From Caldanaerobacter subterraneus (lineage in GTDB: Bacteria > Bacillota > Thermoanaerobacteria > Thermoanaerobacterales > Thermoanaerobacteraceae): a stretch of 64,000 bases of DNA. Location of the stretch: contig NZ_SLWU01000001.1 in assembly GCF_004345675.1 (NCBI RefSeq), positions 1-64,000 of the forward strand. Reading direction: 5' to 3'. Numbering within the stretch: the stretch's first letter is position 1; each line of letters starts with the position of its first letter. This document shows, piece by piece, positions 52,888 to 61,081 of this stretch. A model generated the notes under the pieces. It saw nothing but the letters and a program-made list of their open reading frames with translations. It did not search any database and had not been told where the DNA came from. Made by a program: the position numbers and the translations under genes.

Positions 52888-53007
52888 TTTTTCTCTTTTT
52901 ATCTAAATATTTCTAATACCTGTCCATTTTTCCTCAAATGGCAATGATAAAATTTTTATAGAAAAATGAATAAAACTTTTTAAGGCTGTCAATAATTAAA
53001 AATAGAA

Positions 53008-53068
53008 GGGCGGTGAAAATGAGCGAGTCCATTCTCCCCCTTGTGGATTCGCGAAGTTTTTACCGCCC
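53008..53068 (+). promoter_or_regulatory. Long leader hairpin before the ywmB-like gene
   Basis: GGGCGGTGAAAA (53008-53019) pairs with TTTTTACCGCCC (53057-53068), and the inner GCGAGTCCA pairs with TGGATTCGC. The ribosome site AGGAGG follows eight bases later. The T-rich tail is short (ATTTTAAA), so it may be a terminator, an attenuator or an RNA stability element. Confidence 0.6.
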
Positions 53069-53091
53069 ATTTTAAATAGGAGGTAAGGTGT

Positions 53092-53832
53092 ATGAAGAAA
53101 ACCCTTGCAGGGTTAATTTTGTTTGCGAGCTTCTTTGTAGGGTTTAAAGGAGAGATTTTTTTCCATAACAAGAGTGACGCAGATAGGCTTTATGATGTCT
53201 TTAAAAAAACTCATGCCAGGTATGAGTACTCAAATATAAACGGTTGGGGTAAAATAGGAGAATGTTTCTGTGCTTTGGAGGATTTAGAAAAATATGCGAA
53301 AGATGTAGCAGAGGAAATGAAGGCACTAAAAGGTGCTAAATTGTCTAGGATGGACGAGGGAAATTTAAGGCAGGTTTCATTGGAGTATCTGGATGATAAG
53401 AGAAGTGTGACACTGGTTGTTCAGTCTATAAAAAATGGGGATAAAAAGGAGACATATCTTCTTATTGACAATTATTTGATAAAAGGCAATCAGAATATAT
53501 TGGAAGAAAGAAAAACAGTGGAGAATGCTTTTAGAAAGGTGAAAGTAAAGCCTGTCGTAGCTACTTCAATTGTTGGAAGTTTTGAAGGAAAGTTGAAATT
53601 AGAAGAAGCGAGTAGTATAGTCAAAGAAGTCTTTAAAGAATTAAGAGCAAAGAAGGTCGAAGGGCTGGAAGATGTCCAAGTAGTCAGCATCTCGGGGTAT
53701 ACAAGAAGTTTTGGGGAATACATTGAAGTGGGAGATGAAAAAATAAATTTACAGGTAGCTTTAAGGTACAATTCTTATGACGATAGAACTTATATATGGA
53801 TTGCTAGTCCTTTGATAGCTACAGAATATTAA
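53092..53832 (+). CDS. YwmB-family protein
   Basis: A 246-aa exported protein with an N-terminal hydrophobic segment (TLAGLILFASFFVGF). A two-lobed alpha/beta body of the YwmB (TATA-box-binding-like) fold follows. It directly precedes murA, as B. subtilis ywmB precedes murAA, which is the best support for the call. The function is unknown; a cell-envelope role is suspected from context. Confidence 0.82.
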   Translation: MKKTLAGLILFASFFVGFKGEIFFHNKSDADRLYDVFKKTHARYEYSNINGWGKIGECFCALEDLEKYAKDVAEEMKALKGAKLSRMDEGNLRQVSLEYLDDKRSVTLVVQSIKNGDKKETYLLIDNYLIKGNQNILEERKTVENAFRKVKVKPVVATSIVGSFEGKLKLEEASSIVKEVFKELRAKKVEGLEDVQVVSISGYTRSFGEYIEVGDEKINLQVALRYNSYDDRTYIWIASPLIATEY

Positions 53833-53841
53833 AAGAGGGTG

Positions 53842-55089
53842 ATGAAGACGAAATTTGTTGTTGAAAAAAGCCCGCCCCTTAAAGGAACGGTTAAGATAAG
53901 CGGTGCGAAGAATTCGGTTTTGCCTATAATTGCTGCTTCACTGCTTTCATCTGATGAAGTGATATTAGAAGATATACCCTCTCTGGAAGACGTCAATGTA
54001 ATGATAGAACTCATAAAGAATTTTGGAGCCCTGTGTGAGTTGGACAATGGGAAATTGAAGATAAGGGTAGATATAAAGGACGTAGAAGCGCCTTATGAAC
54101 TTGTTAAAAAGATGAGGGCATCCTTTTTGGTGATGGGACCCATACTGGCAAAGCTGGGACATGCCAAAATTTCCATGCCTGGAGGTTGTGCAATAGGGGC
54201 TCGACCTATAGACCTACATTTAAAGGGGTTTCAAAGTCTGGGAGCTGATATAACTATCGGACACGGATATGTTGAGGCAAGAGCTAAAAAATTGACAGGC
54301 AAAAAGATATACCTTGATTTTCCCAGTGTAGGAGCAACTGAGAATATAATGATGGCTGCAGTTTTTGCCGACGGTGTTACTGTAATTGAAAATGCTGCTG
54401 AGGAGCCTGAAATTGTGGATTTGGCGAATTTTTTGAACAAGATGGGGGCCAATATCAAAGGAGCAGGTACTGACACTATACGAATTGAAGGAGTAAAGGA
54501 ATTGAAAGGAGCAGAACACACTGTCATACCTGATAGAATTGAAGCAGGAACTTTTATGGTGGCAGCGGCCATGACAGGCGGGAATGTGCTCATTGAAAAT
54601 GTGATAGTGGACCATGTGAGGTCTGTAATTGCAAAATTGACAGAATGCGGAGTTAAGATAACGGAAGAAAAGGGAGGCCTCAGGGTAAAAGGGGTAAAAA
54701 ATTACAAGGCTGTTGACATAAAGACCCTCCCATATCCGGGATTTCCAACGGACATGCAAGCGCAGATGATGGCCATGATGACCGTGGCAAAGGGTACCAG
54801 CGTCATAATAGAGACAGTTTTTGAAAACAGATTTATGCATGTGAGCGAATTAAAGAGAATGGGCGCAAATATAAAAATTGAGGGCAGAAGTGCAATGATT
54901 ACAGGTGTAGACCATTTGACAGGAGCCGAAGTGAAAGCTACTGATTTGAGGGCAGGAGCAGCTTTGGTGCTGGCAGGGCTTATAGCAGAGGGGAGAACAG
55001 AGATTAACGATATCTACCATGTAGACAGAGGATATGTGAAGATGGAAGAGAAGCTAAGAGCTTTGGGTGCAAAAATATACAGAAAATAG
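53842..55089 (+). CDS. murA: UDP-N-acetylglucosamine 1-carboxyvinyltransferase
   Basis: A 415-aa MurA, the first committed enzyme of peptidoglycan synthesis. The catalytic cysteine is in [15 protein letters not shown]. Other marks are [34 protein letters not shown] and [17 protein letters not shown]. The cysteine form is fosfomycin-sensitive in other species. The start is ATG 53842; an adjacent GTG is in frame. Confidence 0.97.
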   Translation: MKTKFVVEKSPPLKGTVKISGAKNSVLPIIAASLLSSDEVILEDIPSLEDVNVMIELIKNFGALCELDNGKLKIRVDIKDVEAPYELVKKMRASFLVMGPILAKLGHAKISMPGGCAIGARPIDLHLKGFQSLGADITIGHGYVEARAKKLTGKKIYLDFPSVGATENIMMAAVFADGVTVIENAAEEPEIVDLANFLNKMGANIKGAGTDTIRIEGVKELKGAEHTVIPDRIEAGTFMVAAAMTGGNVLIENVIVDHVRSVIAKLTECGVKITEEKGGLRVKGVKNYKAVDIKTLPYPGFPTDMQAQMMAMMTVAKGTSVIIETVFENRFMHVSELKRMGANIKIEGRSAMITGVDHLTGAEVKATDLRAGAALVLAGLIAEGRTEINDIYHVDRGYVKMEEKLRALGAKIYRK

Positions 55090-55214
55090 ATTAAAAATTT
55101 TTTAGAAGTACTTAGAAGGATTTTTTTAGCTTTTGAAGAATAATAATTATTGTGGCAAATTAAGAGACTTTCTTCTTAAAAAAACGTTTAATCAAGTACA
55201 GAAGGAGGGAAAGT

Positions 55215-57158
55215 ATGGCAAAGGCTAAAGAATCTGACAAGAGGAAGCTTTCTCACGAAGCCTACGGCGGAGTTCACGGAAGTGAGTACATCCCATTTAT
55301 TCCAGCTGATAAGGTACTTCCAGAGCTCACAGCAGTAGCAGTTATAGTAGGAAGCTTATTTGCCATTCTTTTTGCGGCAGCTAATGCTTACCTTGGGTTA
55401 AAGGCGGGAATGACTATAAGTGCAGCTATTCCTGCGGCAGTTTTGGCAACTGCTTTGCTAAAAGGCCTTTTTAAGAGGGACAGCATCCTAGAATCTAACT
55501 TGGTGATGGCCATTGCTGCTACAGGAGAAAGTTTGGCAGGAGGTATTATATTTACTCTTCCGGCAATCGTGCTTTGGGGGCTAAAGGATGAGTTCACATT
55601 AACTCGAATTGTATTTGTAATCCTCATAGGTGGACTTTTGGGAGCGCTCTTTGTGATACCTTTAAGAAGGTATTTGACTGTGGAAGAGCACGGGAAGCTC
55701 ATTTATCCAGAAGGAATGGCAGCCGCGGAAGTGTTAGTTACAAGCAACCAGGGTGGAACAGGGTTCATGACAGTGCTGTCAGGAATGATTGTAGGAGGAA
55801 TTTATAAACTCCTCTCTGGCGGTTTTGGCATGTGGTCTGAAAACCCTTCATGGGTCATTAAGAGGTTTGAGAGCACAGAAGTAGGAGTAAATGTTTTGGC
55901 ATCATTAATGGGTGTTGGATTTATTGTGGGATTGGATGTAGCTATGTACATGTTGGCAGGTAGCGTTTTGGCATGGCTAGGACTAATTCCCCTTATAAAG
56001 TTCTTTGGTGCAGGGCTTACTACACCTATCTGTCCAGCTACTGAGCTAATAAGGGACATGTCCGCCGGGGCTATATGGAGTAAATACATAAGATACATAG
56101 GCGCTGGTGGCGTGTTGGCAGGAGGATTTATAAGCCTTATAAAAGCCCTTCCTACCATCATAAAGGCTTTCAGAGAATCAATAGTAGGGCTTGGAATGAA
56201 AGGCAAAGAATTAAAAAGGACAGATGTGGATGTTTCCCTCACGTGGGTTATATTTGGAGCAGCATTTGTATTCTTTGTAGCCTGGCTTATGCCCTCCCTT
56301 GGAGTGACTGCACTGGGTAGTTTAATGGCAGTATTGTTTGCGTTTTTCTTTGCTGTAGTGTCTGCCAGGATTACAGGACTTGTAGGCGTATCTAACAACC
56401 CAATTTCTGGTATGACTATTGCTACTTTGCTAATAGTGACTTCTGTTTTAAAACTTGCTGGCGTAGTAGGAAATGAGGGTATGATAATTGCCATCACAAT
56501 TGGCGGTATTGTGTGCGTAGCAGCTGCTATAGCAGGAGCTAATGCTCAGTCTTTAAAGACTACTTTCATCATAGGTGGAACGCCTAAATATATCGAGATA
56601 TTCACATATGTAGGAATAGCAGTAGCTTCTATTTTTGCAGGGCTAGTTTTGATACTTCTAAATAATGCTTACGGTTTTGGCACAAAAGATATCCCAGCTC
56701 CTCAAGCTACTATAATGTCAATGGTAGTAAAGGGCATTATGACAGGAGACCTCCCATGGACTTTCATAATTGCTGGAATATTCATGGGCATAATGGCTGA
56801 AATGATGCACGTTCCGGTTCTTCCATTTGCTATAGGGCTTTACCTGCCTTTCGAGTTAAGTGCTGCTATTGCTATTGGTGGGATTATAAGGTGGATTGTA
56901 GACCAGCAGTACAGAAAGGACGAGCAGTTGAGAAAAGAGAAAGTCGAAAAGGGTATACTTGTAGCGTCGGGACTTGTGGCAGGAGATGCGCTTATGGGAC
57001 TTGTAATAGCCATATTCGCAGGAGCAAAAATAAGTATAGACTTTGCCTCCAACTGGGCTACAAACACCTCTTCCTTTGCGCCATGGTTTTCTCTCTTGAT
57101 GTTCCTCTTAGTAGGACTTTTCCTGTATTACTATACTGTTAAAAATGATAAGAAATAA
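55215..57158 (+). CDS. OPT-family oligopeptide transporter
   Basis: A 647-aa membrane protein with roughly 15 helices. OPT features are GLKAGMTISAAIPAAVLATALL, the KLIYPEGMAAAEVLV motif and NPISGMTIATLLI near the middle. It should carry peptides or metal-peptide chelates. A strong AGGAGGG site precedes it. Downstream of its stop lies hairpin-flanked repeat element 2 and then a PqqD-like gene. Confidence 0.93.
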   Translation: MAKAKESDKRKLSHEAYGGVHGSEYIPFIPADKVLPELTAVAVIVGSLFAILFAAANAYLGLKAGMTISAAIPAAVLATALLKGLFKRDSILESNLVMAIAATGESLAGGIIFTLPAIVLWGLKDEFTLTRIVFVILIGGLLGALFVIPLRRYLTVEEHGKLIYPEGMAAAEVLVTSNQGGTGFMTVLSGMIVGGIYKLLSGGFGMWSENPSWVIKRFESTEVGVNVLASLMGVGFIVGLDVAMYMLAGSVLAWLGLIPLIKFFGAGLTTPICPATELIRDMSAGAIWSKYIRYIGAGGVLAGGFISLIKALPTIIKAFRESIVGLGMKGKELKRTDVDVSLTWVIFGAAFVFFVAWLMPSLGVTALGSLMAVLFAFFFAVVSARITGLVGVSNNPISGMTIATLLIVTSVLKLAGVVGNEGMIIAITIGGIVCVAAAIAGANAQSLKTTFIIGGTPKYIEIFTYVGIAVASIFAGLVLILLNNAYGFGTKDIPAPQATIMSMVVKGIMTGDLPWTFIIAGIFMGIMAEMMHVPVLPFAIGLYLPFELSAAIAIGGIIRWIVDQQYRKDEQLRKEKVEKGILVASGLVAGDALMGLVIAIFAGAKISIDFASNWATNTSSFAPWFSLLMFLLVGLFLYYYTVKNDKK

Positions 57159-57161
57159 AAC

Positions 57162-57189
57162 TGGAGCACTCCCACTAACAGGGAGTGCT
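57162..57189 (+). repeat. Left copy of the duplicated gene-end hairpin flanking repeat element 2
   Basis: GAGCACTCCC and GGGAGTGCTC form a perfect hairpin just past the OPT stop codon. A near-identical copy, with three changes, lies at 57438-57468. Confidence 0.75.
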
Positions 57190-57437
57190 CAGACTGTTGA
57201 TAAAATTAGAAAAGTGGCATTTTGTGTGTAAATGCGACTTGTTACAAATCGGTAACAAAACTTGGCAAGCTTGAGAAGCGGAGGCGGGGCGAGCGAAGCG
57301 AGCGGCCACCTGAGCCGTTAGGCGAATTGGCCGGTACTCCGCCGTAGCTCTCAAGCGAGCCTTAGTTTTGTCGCTTTGTAACTCTGGAGCATTAACACAA
57401 AATGCCACTTAATTAAGAAAAGCTTTATCAACAAACT
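57190..57437. repeat. Structured foldback element, copy 2 (248 bp)
   Basis: It starts CAGACTGTTGATAAA and ends with TTTATCAACAAAC. It keeps the AAGTGGCATTTTGTGT/ACACAAAATGCCACTT arms and the central GC-rich stems of copy 1. Differences keep the pairing: GTTGATAAA/TTTATCAAC here versus GTTGACAAA/TTTGTCAAC, and CGGCCA/TGGCCG (57303-57308, 57328-57333) versus CGACCA/TGGTCG. The inner hairpin is shorter here (GCC-GTTA-GGC). Confidence 0.85.
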
Positions 57438-57468
57438 TGGAGCACTCCCACCCACAGGGAGTACTCAG
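57438..57468 (+). repeat. Right copy of the duplicated gene-end hairpin
   Basis: Matches 57162-57192 with three base differences, so this insertion is older than the one at 28162, whose flanks are identical. Confidence 0.75.
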
Positions 57469-57485
57469 TTTAAGAGGGGGTAAAA

Positions 57486-57830
57486 ATGAAAGACAATTTT
57501 TTGCTTTATATTCCTAAAAAAAGCGAAAAAGTCAATTGGGAAAAAAGAGGAGATAAGGTAATGTTTTTGTTTTATCACGACAAATTAATAGAAAAAATGG
57601 TCAGGCTTTTTGTGAAGAAGCCTAGAGTGACCACGTTAGAACTGGATGACATTGGAACAGCAGTGTGGGAGCTTATAGACGGGGAGAAAAATGTCTATGA
57701 AATAGGGCAGCAGTTGAAGGAACGGTTTGGAGAAAGAGTTGAACCTTTATATGAAAGGCTATCTTTATTCATGAGATATTTAAACAGAAGAGGTTGGATA
57801 TATTTTTCAAAAAAGGGGGATACTAAATAA
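57486..57830 (+). CDS. PqqD-like protein (RiPP-recognition-element fold)
   Basis: A 114-aa protein whose residues ~50-105 match the PqqD winged-helix pattern (LDDIGTAVWELIDGEKNVYEIGQQLKERF). In RiPP pathways this fold binds the precursor's leader peptide. No radical-SAM enzyme or precursor gene is in view; its neighbours are an OPT transporter and alanine dehydrogenase. A peptide-binding job tied to OPT uptake is possible but unproven. A GAGGGGG site gives a clear start. Confidence 0.82.
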   Translation: MKDNFLLYIPKKSEKVNWEKRGDKVMFLFYHDKLIEKMVRLFVKKPRVTTLELDDIGTAVWELIDGEKNVYEIGQQLKERFGERVEPLYERLSLFMRYLNRRGWIYFSKKGDTK

Positions 57831-57946
57831 GACCTTATTAAAAATTTTTACTATTTCTATTTTTTGTAGAAGGATTTTTGGCAGCATGTGTAGAATTTAT
57901 ATACTGAAAAGCTTTTGATAAAAAATTGATAAAGGGGAGAGTATTT

Positions 57947-59071
57947 ATGAGAATTGGTGTTCCCAAAGAAATAAAAACTGCAGAGTCCCGTGTAGCCATA
58001 ACGCCTGCAGGAGTAGAGGCTTTTGTCAAGAATGGACATGAAGTGTACATTGAAAAGGACGCAGGATTAGGTAGCGGTATCACAAATGAGGAATATGAAA
58101 AGGCAGGGGCAAAAATACTTCCAACTGCCAAAGAAGTGTACGACATAGCTGACATGATAATGAAGGTAAAAGAGCCACAGCCAAGCGAATACGACTACTT
58201 AAAAGAGGGACAAGTTTTATTTACTTATCTACATTTAGCACCCGATAAACAGCAGACAGAAGCTTTATTAAGACAGAAAGTAGTAGGAATCGCCTATGAG
58301 ACGGTACAGCTTGACAACGGTTCTTTGCCTTTGTTAACACCCATGAGCGAAGTTGCTGGTAGAATGGCTGTCACCATAGGAGCTTACCTTTTGACTAGCA
58401 TAAATCAAGGCAGAGGTATTGTGATGGGCGGGGTTCCTGGAGTAGAGCCAGCAGAAGTAGTCATAATAGGCGGCGGAACAGTGGGCACCAATGCGGCAAA
58501 GGTAGCAGTTGGCATGGGAGCAAGAGTTACTATACTGGATGTAAATCCTGCAAGGCTTGCCTACCTTGACGATATATTTGGAGGAAGAGTGACAACTTTA
58601 ATGTCAAATAGCTTTAATATTGCAGAAAGCGTAAAAAAGGCAGACTTATTGATAGGTGCTGTTCTTATCCCAGGTGCTCGAGCGCCTAAGCTTGTAACGG
58701 AAGAAATGGTCAAGACAATGAAGAAGGGCGCTGTAATTGTGGATGTAGCAATAGACCAGGGTGGATGCGTAGAAACATGTGACAGAACTACTTCCCACAC
58801 AGATCCATATTTCATCAAGCACGGAGTTGTTCACTACTCAGTTCCTAATATACCAGGAGCTGTACCAAGGACTTCAACCTTTGCTCTCACGAATGTCACA
58901 CTTCCTTACGCATTAGAAATTGCTAACAAGGGCTACAAGAGGGCGTTGCTTGAAAATAGAGCACTTCTAAAAGGGCTCAATGTCTACAAAGGCATGGTGA
59001 CATACAAACCTGTGGCAGAAGCGCAAGGATTAGAGTATGTGGATCCCGTTGAAGCTTTGAATAAAGCGTAA
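57947..59071 (+). CDS. ald: Alanine dehydrogenase
   Basis: A 374-aa enzyme that interconverts alanine and pyruvate + ammonia with NAD(H). Motifs are [30 protein letters not shown], the catalytic HLAPD region and the nucleotide-binding [16 protein letters not shown]. The ATG at 57947 lies behind AGGGGAG. In Thermoanaerobacter-type fermenters alanine is a known end product. Confidence 0.96.
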   Translation: MRIGVPKEIKTAESRVAITPAGVEAFVKNGHEVYIEKDAGLGSGITNEEYEKAGAKILPTAKEVYDIADMIMKVKEPQPSEYDYLKEGQVLFTYLHLAPDKQQTEALLRQKVVGIAYETVQLDNGSLPLLTPMSEVAGRMAVTIGAYLLTSINQGRGIVMGGVPGVEPAEVVIIGGGTVGTNAAKVAVGMGARVTILDVNPARLAYLDDIFGGRVTTLMSNSFNIAESVKKADLLIGAVLIPGARAPKLVTEEMVKTMKKGAVIVDVAIDQGGCVETCDRTTSHTDPYFIKHGVVHYSVPNIPGAVPRTSTFALTNVTLPYALEIANKGYKRALLENRALLKGLNVYKGMVTYKPVAEAQGLEYVDPVEALNKA

Positions 59072-59082
59072 GTGTTATTTGG

Positions 59083-59107
59083 CCTCCCACAAATGTGGGA
59101 GGTTTTT
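59083..59107 (+). terminator. Terminator of ald
   Basis: CCTCCCACA-AA-TGTGGGAGG, a near-perfect stem, followed by TTTTT. Confidence 0.9.
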
Positions 59108-59108
59108 G

Positions 59109-59137
59109 TTGTTTATTGAAAAATCTCATGATATAAT
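59109..59137 (+). promoter_or_regulatory. Sigma-A promoter of the PPDK-N protein gene
   Basis: TTGTTT (59109-59114), a 17-base spacer and TATAAT (59132-59137). Confidence 0.65.
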
Positions 59138-59173
59138 TTTTTTAAAATTAAAATGTGTTAGGCGGTGGAGAAA

Positions 59174-60844
59174 ATGTTAGAAATTTTCTCAGGTAAAAAA
59201 TATAAAATTTTTGGGAACGGATCTATTGGGGGCAAAGCTTCCGGGCTTTCTTTTGCCGAGGAAGTTTTAGAAAAATATTATAAAGACTTCAAAGGAACTG
59301 TAAAAATTCCTGAAAGCTTTTTTATAGCCACCGATTACTACGAAATGTTTTTAGAGTATAACCGCCTTGAAGACATAGATGAAAATACCCCTTATGAAGA
59401 GGCTGAAATAAGGTTTAAAGAAGCGGAGTTTCCTCCGGAGTACAAAAAAATGTTAAAAGAAATTTTACAGGTGATGGATTATCCTCTGGCGGTCAGGTCT
59501 TCTTCCTTGCTGGAGGACAATATAAAATATTCTTTTGCTGGTAAATACTACACAACTTTTATATCCAACAGGGGAACAGAGAGGGAAAGGCTAAAACAGC
59601 TGGAAAAAGCCATTAAAGAAGTGTATTTAAGCGTGTACGGACCTGATGCTGTAACTTACAGGAAGAAACACGCATCAGGACAGAGAGAGCTTATGGGAGT
59701 TATAGTGCAGAGGCTGATTGGCAGTCAAAAGGGAATATACTTCTATCCTGACGTGTCAGGAGTGGGATTTTCCAGAAATTATAGAAGGTGGACAGATAGG
59801 ATTAAGATAGAAGACGGAGTGGTGAGACTGGTATTTGGCTTGGGTACAAAGTGTACAGGGAGAGGGTATGCAAGAATATTTTCCCTTACAAATCTTCGCT
59901 TAAGGCCCGAAGGCAATAACCCTCAAGAAATCGCCAAAAATTCACAGGAAGCCTTTGATGTGCTGAATTTGATGACAGGAGAGCTTGAGACTTACGATAT
60001 AAATGACGTTCCTCAGTTTTTAAGCTATCATCCGAGAATAAGCGATATAGCTCAAGTCTACTCGAGAAAAGATAATGCAATTCTTGACCTTAATATGTTA
60101 AGTTCTAAAAGCGGGTTAGAAAAGTACATTTTTACCTTTGAAAATTTTCCGAGAAGGCACAAAGCTTTCTTTAACACGGTTTCGGCTCTATTTAAGTGTT
60201 TGGAAAGTGAGATGAAAGTACCTGTAGATATAGAATTTACTTATGACCTTGAGACTGGAGAGTTCTATCTTGTGCAGGCACGGCCTTTGAGTTCTTATGA
60301 AACTTTCAGAAAAGTTCACATACCTAAGGACATTGACAAAAGATGTGTTTTATTAAAAGGAGATAGAATGCTAACAAATGGGGTTTTGAAAAATATAAAG
60401 TATATTGTATATGTAGACCATGAAGTTTACAGTAATTACAAAGATAAACATGAGATTGCGCGCATAATAGGGCGCATAAATAAAAGCTTAGGGGACAGGT
60501 ATATATTAGTAGGGCCTGGCAGATGGGGTTCTTCCAACCCGTATCTCGGTGTTCCTGTGATTTACAATGAAATATCAAATGCGGCTATGATTGTTGAGCT
60601 TGGGATAAAAAACGGGGATTTTATGCCTGAACTTTCCTATGGAACGCACTTTTTTGCGGATTTGGATGCCGACAACATTTTGTACATGCCTGTTTTTGAT
60701 GGATATGAAAATAACATCTTCAATGAACAGTGGTTCAAAAAAGGCAGCTATATCGACACAGGGGTAAAAATTTTTGAAGGCAGGTTTGATGCTTATTTAG
60801 ACGGTGAGAAAATGGTGGGATATGTGATATCTAATGAAAAATAA
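59174..60844 (+). CDS. Orphan PEP/pyruvate-binding (PPDK N-terminal, ATP-grasp) domain protein
   Basis: A 556-aa protein of the pyruvate phosphate dikinase/PEP synthase N-terminal type. Recognisable parts are FGNGSIGGKASGLSFA, PLAVRSSSLLEDN and DIEFTYDLETGEFYLVQARPLS. The swivelling phosphohistidine domain and the PEP-binding barrel of full PPDK are missing. A further ~170-residue C-terminal part (ILVGPGRWGSSNPYLGVPV) is not part of PPDK. It may transfer phosphate from ATP to an unknown acceptor. The ATG at 59174 follows GGCGGTGG. Confidence 0.85.
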   Translation: MLEIFSGKKYKIFGNGSIGGKASGLSFAEEVLEKYYKDFKGTVKIPESFFIATDYYEMFLEYNRLEDIDENTPYEEAEIRFKEAEFPPEYKKMLKEILQVMDYPLAVRSSSLLEDNIKYSFAGKYYTTFISNRGTERERLKQLEKAIKEVYLSVYGPDAVTYRKKHASGQRELMGVIVQRLIGSQKGIYFYPDVSGVGFSRNYRRWTDRIKIEDGVVRLVFGLGTKCTGRGYARIFSLTNLRLRPEGNNPQEIAKNSQEAFDVLNLMTGELETYDINDVPQFLSYHPRISDIAQVYSRKDNAILDLNMLSSKSGLEKYIFTFENFPRRHKAFFNTVSALFKCLESEMKVPVDIEFTYDLETGEFYLVQARPLSSYETFRKVHIPKDIDKRCVLLKGDRMLTNGVLKNIKYIVYVDHEVYSNYKDKHEIARIIGRINKSLGDRYILVGPGRWGSSNPYLGVPVIYNEISNAAMIVELGIKNGDFMPELSYGTHFFADLDADNILYMPVFDGYENNIFNEQWFKKGSYIDTGVKIFEGRFDAYLDGEKMVGYVISNEK

Positions 60845-60902
60845 GTCGATTTATGTAAAAAAATGAGACATAAGTCCTATTTAAAATGTCAAAATAGTGT
60901 AA

Positions 60903-60998
60903 TATAATCTAAACTGTAAGAATGATTCCCCTTTTCCCCATAAAATTTAATATTCTGCACCCCCAACCCAATGTAGGCTGCTCTAGAGCAGCTATTTT
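60903..60998 (+). promoter_or_regulatory. Possible short transcript or leader before the IPT/TIG protein gene
   Basis: TATAAT (60903-60908, weak -35) is followed by a C-rich stretch (CCCCTTTTCCCC, CACCCCCAACCC). A terminator follows, TAGGCTGCT-CT-AGAGCAGCTA with a run of T (60974-60992). The terminator may end the PPDK-N transcript, or the unit may be an attenuated leader of the big surface-protein gene 90 bases on. Confidence 0.4.
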
Positions 60999-61081
60999 TT
61001 TATCTTGAGCTAAAGTTTAGGTCTTTTAATACCGATAAAATAAAGTGAGCTATCTTGAGAATTGAAGGGAGCAGAAAGGTC

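Noticed and set aside
54220-54840. 206-codon minus-strand frame inside murA
   Set aside because: It lies wholly opposite the certain murA gene and is rich in Cys/His/Tyr/Ser, as antisense frames of AT-rich genes usually are.
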